Shown piece by piece: positions 1-5,268 of a stretch of DNA of 6,240 bases. Source of the DNA: Desulfobacterales bacterium (GTDB lineage Bacteria > Desulfobacterota > Desulfobacteria > Desulfobacterales > C00003060); NCBI GenBank assembly GCA_030668505.1, contig DAOUTV010000113.1, positions 1 through 6,240 on the forward strand, given 5' to 3'. Under the pieces are notes generated by a model. It saw only the letters and a program-made list of their open reading frames with translations. It searched no databases and was not told where the DNA came from. Every line of letters begins with the position of its first letter. Position 1 is the stretch's first letter. The position numbers were made by a program, and so were the translations under genes.

Positions 1-174
1 TATAACGATGGAGAAGATATAGACCTGGGCGTGCTGCGAAGAAGTGCAGGCTGTGGTTTTCGATGGTATTCGCCCATGGGTCCCATCCGTTTGGAGTGGG
101 GCTACATTTTAGATGATGAACAAGGACAGAAAGGCGACGATAGCTGGGAGTTCAGCATGGGGACGGCATTTTGA
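1..174 (+). CDS. bamA: BamA, outer-membrane protein assembly factor, C-terminal end (partial)
   Basis: Frame 1 is open from the left edge to a TGA at 172-174, giving the last 57 residues of a protein that starts outside the window. BamA is the outer-membrane barrel at the core of the BAM complex and folds other beta-barrel proteins into the outer membrane. The visible part matches the final strands of the Omp85 barrel: the stretch RWYSPMGPIRLEWGY is the typical late-strand signature of BamA. The protein ends WEFSMGTAF, an aromatic-rich last strand with a C-terminal Phe, as expected of a beta-signal read by the BAM complex. The next gene is skp, the usual BamA neighbour in proteobacteria. A different Omp85-family member is possible, but this signature and the skp-lpxD context favour BamA. 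The POTRA domains are not in view. Confidence 0.93.
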   Translation, partial: YNDGEDIDLGVLRRSAGCGFRWYSPMGPIRLEWGYILDDEQGQKGDDSWEFSMGTAF

Positions 175-187
175 ACCCAACAAATCC

Positions 188-194
188 AAGGAGG
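188..194 (+). promoter_or_regulatory. Ribosome binding site that fixes the skp start
   Basis: A full Shine-Dalgarno sequence, AAGGAGG, lies 6 nt before the ATG at 201. The same frame is also open to a TTG at 171, which would overlap the bamA stop and put ten polar residues in front of the signal peptide. The strong site and the clean signal peptide both favour 201. Confidence 0.9.
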
Positions 195-200
195 TTATAC

Positions 201-770
201 ATGAATTTTCGTAGCATATTTTTAATGTTAATGCTTTGTTTATTTGGCCTTAGCGGGATAGTTCATGGGGCCGAGGTACAAAAAATAGGAGTTATTGATC
301 TGCAGAAGATAATCGACAAATCAAATGTCGGTAAGCGGTCATCCGTAGAGATCAAGAGCCAAGGAAAAAAGATGGAACAGATTCTCAAGAAGAAAGGGGC
401 TGAGATTGAAGACTTAAGGAAGGCATTGGACCAAAAGGCCCTGGTTATGAGTAATGAGGCGCGTGAGGAAAAAGAACAGGAGCTGCGTGTCAAGATTGAT
501 GACTTAAAGTCTCTCCAGAGGCGGTATCAGGAGGTTTTGAGAGATCTCAACATCAACCTCTCTAAGGAAATAACTAAAGATGTTTTTGAGATCGTTGAAG
601 GAATAGGGAAGCAGGGGGGCTACTCATTAATTATCGATCGCCGTGCAGGGGGCGTAGTTTACGCGCCCAACGCCATCGAAATCACAGATAAGGTCATAGA
701 ACGATACAATGCCATGGATGCAAAGCGTGGCAAGAAAGAAGACGCATCGGCGGGGTCAAAGAAAGAGTAA
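201..770 (+). CDS. skp: Skp/OmpH-family periplasmic chaperone
   Basis: This gene encodes a 189-residue OmpH/Skp-family protein. Skp is a trimeric periplasmic chaperone that holds unfolded outer-membrane proteins between the Sec translocon and the BAM complex. Residues 1-24 form a signal peptide: a short basic start (MNFR), a hydrophobic core and a likely cleavage site after VHGA (21-24). The mature protein opens with KIGVIDLQKI (28-37), the strand that starts the trimer body in this family. Residues about 45-120 are highly charged and helical, matching the two long tentacle helices. GGYSLIIDR (139-147) and VVYAPNAIEITDKVIERY (152-169) are the returning body segment, followed by a Lys/Glu/Ser-rich tail. 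The length is a little above the roughly 160 residues of E. coli Skp, mostly because of that tail. It follows bamA by 26 nt and is probably co-transcribed with it. The start at 201 is chosen on its ribosome binding site and signal peptide. Confidence 0.93.
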   Translation: MNFRSIFLMLMLCLFGLSGIVHGAEVQKIGVIDLQKIIDKSNVGKRSSVEIKSQGKKMEQILKKKGAEIEDLRKALDQKALVMSNEAREEKEQELRVKIDDLKSLQRRYQEVLRDLNINLSKEITKDVFEIVEGIGKQGGYSLIIDRRAGGVVYAPNAIEITDKVIERYNAMDAKRGKKEDASAGSKKE

Positions 771-791
771 TAGGTTCATGAATTGTGTAAG

Positions 792-908
792 AAGTGAGCT
801 AAAGTGTCTAGAGTGCCTAAAGTGAGCTAAAGTTGAGGAATTGAAGATTTTTTTAAAGATTGGTTTATTCATTTGACTTTAGGCACTTTAGCTCACTTTA
901 GACACTTT
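792..908 (+). repeat. Intergenic repeat element, copy 1 (short form, inverted arms)
   Basis: This element fills most of the 169-nt gap between skp and lpxD. The left arm (about 792-834) is a run of 9-10 nt units: AAGTGAGCT, AAAGTGTCT, AGAGTGCCT, AAAGTGAGCT, AAAGTT. The right arm (876-908) holds the same kind of units on the opposite strand (ACTTTAGGC, ACTTTAGCTC, ACTTTAGAC). Positions 803-833 can pair with 876-906, with small bulges because two units occur in swapped order. The loop of about 42 nt is AT-rich. Two blocks are shared with the copy at 4017-4180: 812-847 (34 of 36 bases alike) and 872-901 (30 of 30). No open reading frame or transposase is present. The strand given follows the direction of the shared asymmetric core. 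It could be a small non-autonomous mobile element or a REP-like mRNA hairpin; the sequence alone does not decide. Confidence 0.9.
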
Positions 909-939
909 CATCTATTAATAACAAATAACGGATAAAAAA

Positions 940-1971
940 ATGGAACTTCCTGTTCGCAAAATTGCCGAATTGGTCAAGGGTGAGGTTGTGGGTGATGGAG
1001 ATTTCATCATCAGAGGTGTTGCGGCGTTCGATAGTGCCGGCACGGACGATATTACCTTTGCTACATCTGCCGGCTACAACAAGCGCATTAATGAGACTAT
1101 GGCTGCCGCAGTGATTGTTGCACATGGGGTTTGCGAAGCCAAGAAAATCCTTGTGCGTGTTCAGAATCCCTTTTTGGCTCTGGCCAAGGTATCTACCTTG
1201 TTCCATCCGGTTTTACGCCCGGTGGTTGGGATCAGCCAGGACGCCCATGTGGGGGAGAATTTCAAGTACGGCATTGATGTTTCTGTGTATCCGGGTGTCT
1301 TTATTGGTGACGATGTGACCTTGGGTGACCGCGTTACTCTAAATCCTGGGGTTGTGGTCGGCAATGGCGTGGCGATAGGTGATGATGCTTTTGTTCATCC
1401 CAACGTATCGATTCTGGAACGCTGCGAAATTGGCAGCAGAGTCATGATCCATTCGGGTTCTGTTATCGGGAGCGATGGCTTTGGTTTCGCGTCTGATGGG
1501 GATCGGTACTATAAGATTCCACAGATCGGTATCGTTCGGATCGATGACGATGTAGAGATCGGCGCTTGCAATACAATCGACCGGGCAACCTTTGGGCGAA
1601 CCTGGATTAAACGTGGCGTCAAGACAGATAATCTAGTTCATATTGCTCACAATGTGGTGGTGGGCGAGGATACAGTTCTTGTGGCACAGGTAGGCATATC
1701 GGGGAGTGTAACGATTGGAAACCATTCGATCCTCGCCGGACAGACGGGGGTGGCAGGACATGTCACCATTGGTAACCGCGTGACTGTCGGAGGTGGGTCA
1801 GGGGTTACCAAGTCCGTACCTGACGGTCAGACTGTATCCGGTTTACCGGCAGTGGACCATCGGCTCTGGTTGAAAGTGTCCAACATTATCCCTAAGCTTC
1901 CCGATATGAAAAAGAAGCTGAGAGAATTGGAGAAACGAATTGAGAAGATGGAAAAAGGTTCAAAGGATTAG
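940..1971 (+). CDS. lpxD: LpxD, UDP-3-O-(3-hydroxyacyl)glucosamine N-acyltransferase
   Basis: LpxD transfers a 3-hydroxyacyl chain from acyl-ACP to the free 2-amino group of UDP-3-O-acylglucosamine, giving UDP-2,3-diacylglucosamine. It acts in the cytoplasm as a trimer. The product has 343 residues, the usual length. Residues 1-95 are the uridine-binding N-terminal domain, with the typical ELVKGEVVGDG and DITFATS segments. From about residue 100 to 290 the sequence is a left-handed beta-helix of hexapeptide repeats such as VTIGNR and VEIGAC. Family signatures are SDGFGFA (178-184) and NTIDRATFG (211-219). H237 in HIAHNVV corresponds to the catalytic His of E. coli LpxD (H239), and H274 in VAGH to the second conserved His (H276). 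A charged C-terminal helix (about 323-343) is expected of the family. The start lies just after the repeat element with only a weak GGAT site (930-933). An in-frame stop at 919-921 rules out an earlier start. Confidence 0.97.
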   Translation: MELPVRKIAELVKGEVVGDGDFIIRGVAAFDSAGTDDITFATSAGYNKRINETMAAAVIVAHGVCEAKKILVRVQNPFLALAKVSTLFHPVLRPVVGISQDAHVGENFKYGIDVSVYPGVFIGDDVTLGDRVTLNPGVVVGNGVAIGDDAFVHPNVSILERCEIGSRVMIHSGSVIGSDGFGFASDGDRYYKIPQIGIVRIDDDVEIGACNTIDRATFGRTWIKRGVKTDNLVHIAHNVVVGEDTVLVAQVGISGSVTIGNHSILAGQTGVAGHVTIGNRVTVGGGSGVTKSVPDGQTVSGLPAVDHRLWLKVSNIIPKLPDMKKKLRELEKRIEKMEKGSKD

Positions 1972-1996
1972 TCGTAGAAAGTGAAGGGAATGAGTC

Positions 1997-2443
1997 ATGG
2001 AAACGTTATATGACATTCGAAAGATCATGGAGCTTTTACCCCACAGGTATCCATTTATTCTTGTTGATCGGATTGTAGAAATGGTGCCGGATGAACGTGT
2101 TGTAGGCCTCAAGAATGTGACCATAAACGAACCATTTTTCCAGGGACACTTCCCTGGAGCGCCAATTATGCCGGGCGTGCTGATTATTGAAGCCATGGCG
2201 CAGGTAGGAGCAATCCTTGTAAATGCATCTCGTTCGGAGGAGAAGCGAAAAGAACTGATCTATTTTATGGGCATTGACAAGGCCCGTTTCAGAAAACCTG
2301 TGGTTCCAGGAGACCAACTCATCTTTGAAATAATTCCTATAAAAAGACGCGCGAACGTTTTTAAGATGTCCGGTAAAGCTACGGTGGACGGAACGCTGGT
2401 TGCAGAGGCTGAGGTTATGGCCATGACAGGAGAAAGTCAATGA
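1997..2443 (+). CDS. fabZ: FabZ, 3-hydroxyacyl-ACP dehydratase
   Basis: FabZ removes water from (3R)-hydroxyacyl-ACP to give trans-2-enoyl-ACP in type II fatty acid synthesis. It therefore competes with LpxA and LpxD for hydroxyacyl-ACP, which may explain its place in lpx operons. The product has 148 residues, normal for the family, with a single hotdog fold. IMELLPHRYPFILVDRI (10-26) is the conserved FabZ opening. GHFPGAPIMPGVLIIEAMAQ (50-69) contains the catalytic pair H51 and E65, with the central hotdog helix following. The later GIDKARFRKPVVPGDQL segment is also typical. H51 with Glu, rather than Asp, at the second site points to FabZ over FabA. A purine-rich AAGGGA (1984-1989) lies 7 nt before the ATG. 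The stop codon overlaps the lpxA start in ATGA, so translation of the two is probably coupled. Confidence 0.97.
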   Translation: METLYDIRKIMELLPHRYPFILVDRIVEMVPDERVVGLKNVTINEPFFQGHFPGAPIMPGVLIIEAMAQVGAILVNASRSEEKRKELIYFMGIDKARFRKPVVPGDQLIFEIIPIKRRANVFKMSGKATVDGTLVAEAEVMAMTGESQ

Positions 2444-3213
2444 TACATCCAACCGCAGTAGTTGACCCGGGGGCCGAGATAGATTCTAATGTTGAGATAG
2501 GGCCCTTTACTGTAATAGCCAGTGACGTTCAGATTCATTCCGGAGCAATAATTGGCTCTCATGTGACGATAGATCGGTACACGACCGTTGGAAGCGATTG
2601 TCACATCTTTCAACACGCAGCAATAGGTGCTGTTCCTCAGGACTTGAAATTCAAGGGAGAGAAGTCGACTGTTAAGATTGGTCGGGGAACAACAATCCGA
2701 GAGTTTGTGACAATTCACAGGGGGACCGAGTTAGGCGGGGGAATCACCGAGATCGGCGAAGAGAATTTTTTGATGGCCTATACTCACGTTGCACATGATT
2801 GCTTCACCGGGCGAAAGGTAATCTTTGCCAATGCTTCTGCCCTTGCCGGACATATCAGGGTGGGTGATTGTGCCATCCTTGGTGCCTTTGTAGCAGTTCA
2901 CCAATTTGTGCGGATTGGAGACCACGCCTATGTAGGTGGCATGACTGGTGTGACGAAGGATATTCCACCATACGTGCTGGCATCGGGCACACCTCGCGCC
3001 AGACTCTATGGGTTGAATGCTGTGGGTTTGAAGCGGCACGACTTTTCAAAGGAGACCATGCTTGCCCTCAAGAAGACCTATAGGATCCTATTTCGACTCG
3101 GATTGACCTTGAACGAAGGGATTGAAAGGGTCACTGCAGAGGTGGATCAGATACCGGAGGTCGTTAGTTTTATAAAGTTTGTCAAGTCCTCCGAGCGGGG
3201 AATAACGAGGTAG
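2440..3213 (+). CDS. lpxA: LpxA, UDP-GlcNAc O-acyltransferase
   Basis: LpxA carries out the first step of lipid A synthesis: transfer of a 3-hydroxyacyl chain from ACP to the 3-position of UDP-GlcNAc. It acts in the cytoplasm as a trimer. The product has 257 residues, close to the 262 of E. coli. Residues 1-185 are hexapeptide repeats (for example AVVDPGAEID, VEIGPF) forming a left-handed beta-helix. Residues 190-257 are the helical C-terminal domain, with LNAVGLKR (192-199). THVAHDC (115-121) contains the catalytic H119, matching E. coli H125. H138 (LAGH) and H154 (VHQF) match H144 and H160. Aligned to E. coli, G167 in VGGMTG takes the place of G173, the hydrocarbon-ruler residue; Gly there goes with a C14 acyl preference in E. 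coli. The start overlaps the fabZ stop by 4 nt, with an AGGAGA site at 2428-2433. Only 1 nt separates it from lpxI. Confidence 0.97.
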   Translation: MIHPTAVVDPGAEIDSNVEIGPFTVIASDVQIHSGAIIGSHVTIDRYTTVGSDCHIFQHAAIGAVPQDLKFKGEKSTVKIGRGTTIREFVTIHRGTELGGGITEIGEENFLMAYTHVAHDCFTGRKVIFANASALAGHIRVGDCAILGAFVAVHQFVRIGDHAYVGGMTGVTKDIPPYVLASGTPRARLYGLNAVGLKRHDFSKETMLALKKTYRILFRLGLTLNEGIERVTAEVDQIPEVVSFIKFVKSSERGITR

Positions 3214-3214
3214 G

Positions 3215-4021
3215 GTGGAACGAATCGGAGTCATTGCGGGAAGCGGACAGTTCCCAATCATTTTTTCAAAGGCGGCCAGGGAAAGGGGTTTGAAGGTTTA
3301 CGCAGTAGCCCACGTGGGGGAAACCGACTCCCGACTGGAAACCCTTGTCGATGCAATAAAGTGGGTGAAGATCGGTCAATTGAAACGACTTATTTCATTT
3401 TTTAAAGAAAATGAAGTCAGGGATGCGGTGCTGGCTGGGGCCATTACCAAGACCAAGATGTTTTCAGGGGTGAGGCCGGACCTGAAGGCTATGAAGATTC
3501 TGGCAACGATGGATCATACGCTGGATGATGGACTACTGCGGGCCTTTGCCGGCGAGATAGAAAAAGAGGGGATAGCAATTCACCCTTCGACTTTGTTGCT
3601 GCCTGAACTCCTGGCAAAAAAAGGATGTTGGACACGGCGCAAGCCGACCAAGTCCGAGATGGCCGATGTACGTTTCGGATGGCATATAGTCAAGGAGATT
3701 GGCAGGTTAGATATCGGCCAGACCGTGGTGGTTCGGGACAGGTCAGTCATGGCCGTTGAGGCTATTGATGGTACTGATGCCACCATAACTCGAGGAGGGA
3801 AGCTTGGCAGAGAAAAGACGGTAGTTGTTAAGGCAAGCAAACCCAACCAGGATATGCGATTTGATATGCCGGTCGTCGCGGTCAAGACCATTCAGACCAT
3901 GAGTGATGTTCGAGCCTCGGTCTTGGCTGTTGAGGCAGGCAAGACCGTGGTCTTTGAGAGAGAAGAGATGGTAGTGCTGGCCGATCAAAACAAGATTTCG
4001 ATCATAGGTGTAGAAGAGTGA
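3215..4021 (+). CDS. lpxI: LpxI, UDP-2,3-diacylglucosamine pyrophosphatase
   Basis: LpxI hydrolyses UDP-2,3-diacylglucosamine to lipid X (2,3-diacylglucosamine 1-phosphate) and UMP. It replaces LpxH, an unrelated enzyme, in alphaproteobacteria, Desulfobacterota and others. The product has 268 residues, the normal size for this family (formerly DUF1009). The N-terminal domain opens with IGVIAGSGQFPIIFSKAA (4-21), a glycine-rich segment typical of LpxI. HTLDDGLLRAF (101-111) and the later QDMRFDMPVV (212-221) are conserved. D213 or D217 in the latter motif probably corresponds to the catalytic Asp (D225) described for Caulobacter LpxI; I infer this from the motif and have not aligned it. The start is GTG at 3215, 1 nt after the lpxA stop, with GAGG at 3207-3210. 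The TGA stop (4019-4021) lies inside the left arm of repeat copy 2, so the last codons sit at the repeat boundary. Confidence 0.95.
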   Translation: MERIGVIAGSGQFPIIFSKAARERGLKVYAVAHVGETDSRLETLVDAIKWVKIGQLKRLISFFKENEVRDAVLAGAITKTKMFSGVRPDLKAMKILATMDHTLDDGLLRAFAGEIEKEGIAIHPSTLLLPELLAKKGCWTRRKPTKSEMADVRFGWHIVKEIGRLDIGQTVVVRDRSVMAVEAIDGTDATITRGGKLGREKTVVVKASKPNQDMRFDMPVVAVKTIQTMSDVRASVLAVEAGKTVVFEREEMVVLADQNKISIIGVEE

Positions 4022-4180
4022 GCTAAAGTGCCTAAAGTGAGCTAAAGTTAAGGACTTGAAGAAACTATTTAATTACTGGTTTCTAACCAATCGAACCAGC
4101 GGAACGAATAGAACCAAATAGACGGTGTTTCACCTTTTGACTTTAGGCACTTTAGCTCACTTTAGTTCACTTTAGACACT
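4017..4180 (+). repeat. Intergenic repeat element, copy 2 (long form, inverted arms)
   Basis: This is a second copy of the element at 792-908, in the same orientation, filling the gap between lpxI and the oxidoreductase gene. Its left arm 4017-4038 is a perfect 22-nt inverted match to 4140-4161, enclosing a loop of 101 nt. Blocks shared with copy 1 are 4027-4062 (34 of 36 bases alike) and 4136-4165 (30 of 30). It differs from copy 1 in three ways. The left arm has fewer units, the right arm has one additional unit (TTCACTTTAG, 4166-4175), and the loop holds about 50 more bases containing a 9-nt repeat. The left arm begins inside the last codons of lpxI and supplies its TGA. No open reading frame lies within. 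No T-run follows the stem, so a factor-independent terminator is not indicated. Confidence 0.9.
4085..4121 (+). repeat. Degenerate 9-nt tandem repeat in the loop of repeat copy 2
   Basis: Four consecutive units read AACCAATCG, AACCAGCGG, AACGAATAG and AACCAAATAG, the last with one extra base. The consensus is near AACCAATAG. The block lies wholly in the loop of the long element and is absent from copy 1. The period matches the 9-10 nt period of the arms, but the unit sequence is unrelated. Confidence 0.75.
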
Positions 4181-4197
4181 CAGGATCTGGACAAGCT

Positions 4198-5169
4198 ATG
4201 GAACCAATACGTGTAGGAGTCATTGGGGTAGGATATCTAGGGAAGTTTCACGCTGAGAAATATGCCCGGATGGATGGGGTTAAGCTTGCCGGTGTGGTAG
4301 ACACCAATCCCGAAAGGGCGGAAAGTATTGCAAAACGCCTTGGAACGGAATCTTTTGCAGATTACAAAGATCTAATAAATGAAGTGGATGCAGTAAGCGT
4401 GGTGGTGCCCACCCCCCTTCATTTTTCGATCAGCCGTGATTTCCTGGAAAATAATGTAAATGTCTTGATAGAAAAACCAATAACAGAGACTCTTGAGGAG
4501 GCAAATGCTCTAATCAAGCTTGCAGATTCCCATGGCTCAATCATCCAGGTCGGACATCTGGAGCGATTCAATCCTGCGGTTATAGCCCTGAGGGAAGTAG
4601 TGGACCGTCCTCTGTTCATAGAATCTCACCGTTTAAGTTTTTTCAAGGAACGGGGAACCGAAGTGGATGTCGTTTTAGATTTGATGATCCATGACATCGA
4701 TATCATACTAAATTTTGTCAGGTCCGAACTCAAAGGCATTCATGCGGCTGGTGTTCCGGTCATATCTTCTCGCGTGGACGTCGCCAATGTGCGGCTGGTC
4801 TTTGAGAATGGTTGTGTTGCCAATATAACTGCCAGCCGTATTTCCCTGAAAAACATGCGGAAGATACGTATTTTCCAAAAAGATACCTATGTTTCGGTCG
4901 ATTATGCGAATAACGAGATCACGATAATCCGACAGGATGGGAAAGGCACTGACCTTCCTATCCCCGGCATGTCTTTGCAGCGAACAAGCTTTGAGGAAGC
5001 CGATTCTCTGGAATCTGAGCTGGAGGCATTTGTGCGGTCGGTAAGAAATCGTGAGGCGCCGGTGGTTTCGGGTAGGGACGGGCGGAATGCCCTGCGGGTT
5101 GCCCTCAGCATCATGGACCAGATCGAGGAAACCAACAAGAAGTTTCCAGGATGGGACGAGTCATCTTAG
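4198..5169 (+). CDS. Gfo/Idh/MocA-family NAD(P)-dependent oxidoreductase, GnnA-like by context
   Basis: This gene encodes a 323-residue oxidoreductase of the Gfo/Idh/MocA family, most likely acting on a sugar or sugar nucleotide. Residues 1-120 form a Rossmann domain. VGVIGVGYLGKFHAE (6-20) is the dinucleotide-binding GxGxxG loop, and VVDTNPERA (33-41) ends the second strand, where an Asp suggests NAD. IEKPITETLEEA (91-102) holds the family EKP motif, with K93 as the conserved Lys. GHLERFNPA (119-127) and DLMIHDIDIIL (161-171), with D161 and H165 as candidate catalytic residues, lead into the C-terminal alpha/beta substrate domain. An oxidoreductase of this family between lpxI and lpxB is, as I recall, common in Desulfobacterota. 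In Acidithiobacillus and Leptospira, GnnA of the same family oxidises the 3-OH of UDP-GlcNAc before GnnB transaminates it. No gnnB is visible here, so the substrate is inferred only. The ribosome binding site is weak (AGGA at 4182-4185, 12 nt from ATG). Confidence 0.9.
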   Translation: MEPIRVGVIGVGYLGKFHAEKYARMDGVKLAGVVDTNPERAESIAKRLGTESFADYKDLINEVDAVSVVVPTPLHFSISRDFLENNVNVLIEKPITETLEEANALIKLADSHGSIIQVGHLERFNPAVIALREVVDRPLFIESHRLSFFKERGTEVDVVLDLMIHDIDIILNFVRSELKGIHAAGVPVISSRVDVANVRLVFENGCVANITASRISLKNMRKIRIFQKDTYVSVDYANNEITIIRQDGKGTDLPIPGMSLQRTSFEEADSLESELEAFVRSVRNREAPVVSGRDGRNALRVALSIMDQIEETNKKFPGWDESS

Positions 5170-5173
5170 GTTT

Positions 5174-5183
5174 GGAGTGGGGA
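5174..5183 (+). promoter_or_regulatory. Ribosome binding site ahead of an out-of-frame ATG near the lpxB start
   Basis: GGAGTGGGGA precedes the ATG at 5188 at usable spacing (10 nt from GGAG, 4 nt from GGGGA). That ATG is not in the lpxB frame. No comparable purine-rich site lies just upstream of the lpxB ATG at 5228, where the sequence reads CCCCGAATAGAA. Confidence 0.6.
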
Positions 5184-5187
5184 TTTG

Positions 5188-5268
5188 ATGAAAGACCAGC
5201 CTGTTCATCGGCAAGCCCCGAATAGAAATGAAAAAGATCATGATCATTGCCGGAGAAGCCTCCGGTGA
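5188..5268 (+). other. Short ORF overlapping the lpxB start (possible leader peptide or displaced lpxB N-terminus)
   Basis: An ATG at 5188 follows a good Shine-Dalgarno sequence and reads 26 codons to a TGA at 5266-5268, out of frame with lpxB and overlapping its first 41 bases. The first 13 residues, MKDQPVHRQAPNR, look like a hydrophilic N-terminal extension. The remainder is rich in His, Arg and Asp and looks like the lpxB region read in the wrong frame. It may be a leader peptide that couples lpxB translation to the upstream gene, or the original lpxB start put out of frame by an indel or sequencing error near 5222-5236. No known peptide is recognised. Confidence 0.3.

Noticed and set aside
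171..200. TTG at 171 as the skp start, adding ten residues
   Set aside because: It would overlap the bamA stop, has no ribosome binding site, and places polar residues before a normal signal peptide. AAGGAGG at 188-194 serves the ATG at 201.
201..245. Cysteine in the Skp signal peptide (C13) as a lipoprotein lipobox
   Set aside because: The residues before it are L-M-L, not a small residue at -1, and a good signal peptidase I site follows at VHGA (21-24).
792..908. Repeat hairpin as a factor-independent terminator
   Set aside because: The stem is AT-rich and is not followed by a T-run. The loop is long, and transcription must continue into lpxD unless a new promoter lies here.
898..1206. 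Reverse-strand open frame at the 5' end of lpxD
   Set aside because: It lies opposite the conserved LpxD N-terminal domain and has no recognisable product or ribosome binding site.
4017..4180. CRISPR array
   Set aside because: Units are only 9-10 nt and contiguous, with no unique spacers of 30-40 nt between them and no cas genes.
4017..4180. Classical insertion sequence or MITE with target-site duplication
   Set aside because: No transposase frame exists, and I found no convincing direct duplication at the outer edges of either copy. TTCAT at 775-779 and 907-911 is not positioned at both boundaries.
4199..4210. AACCAATA at the start of the oxidoreductase gene as a further unit of the loop repeat
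   Set aside because: It is a single 8-base match separated from the block by the entire right arm, and it encodes ordinary N-terminal residues. Coincidence is likely.
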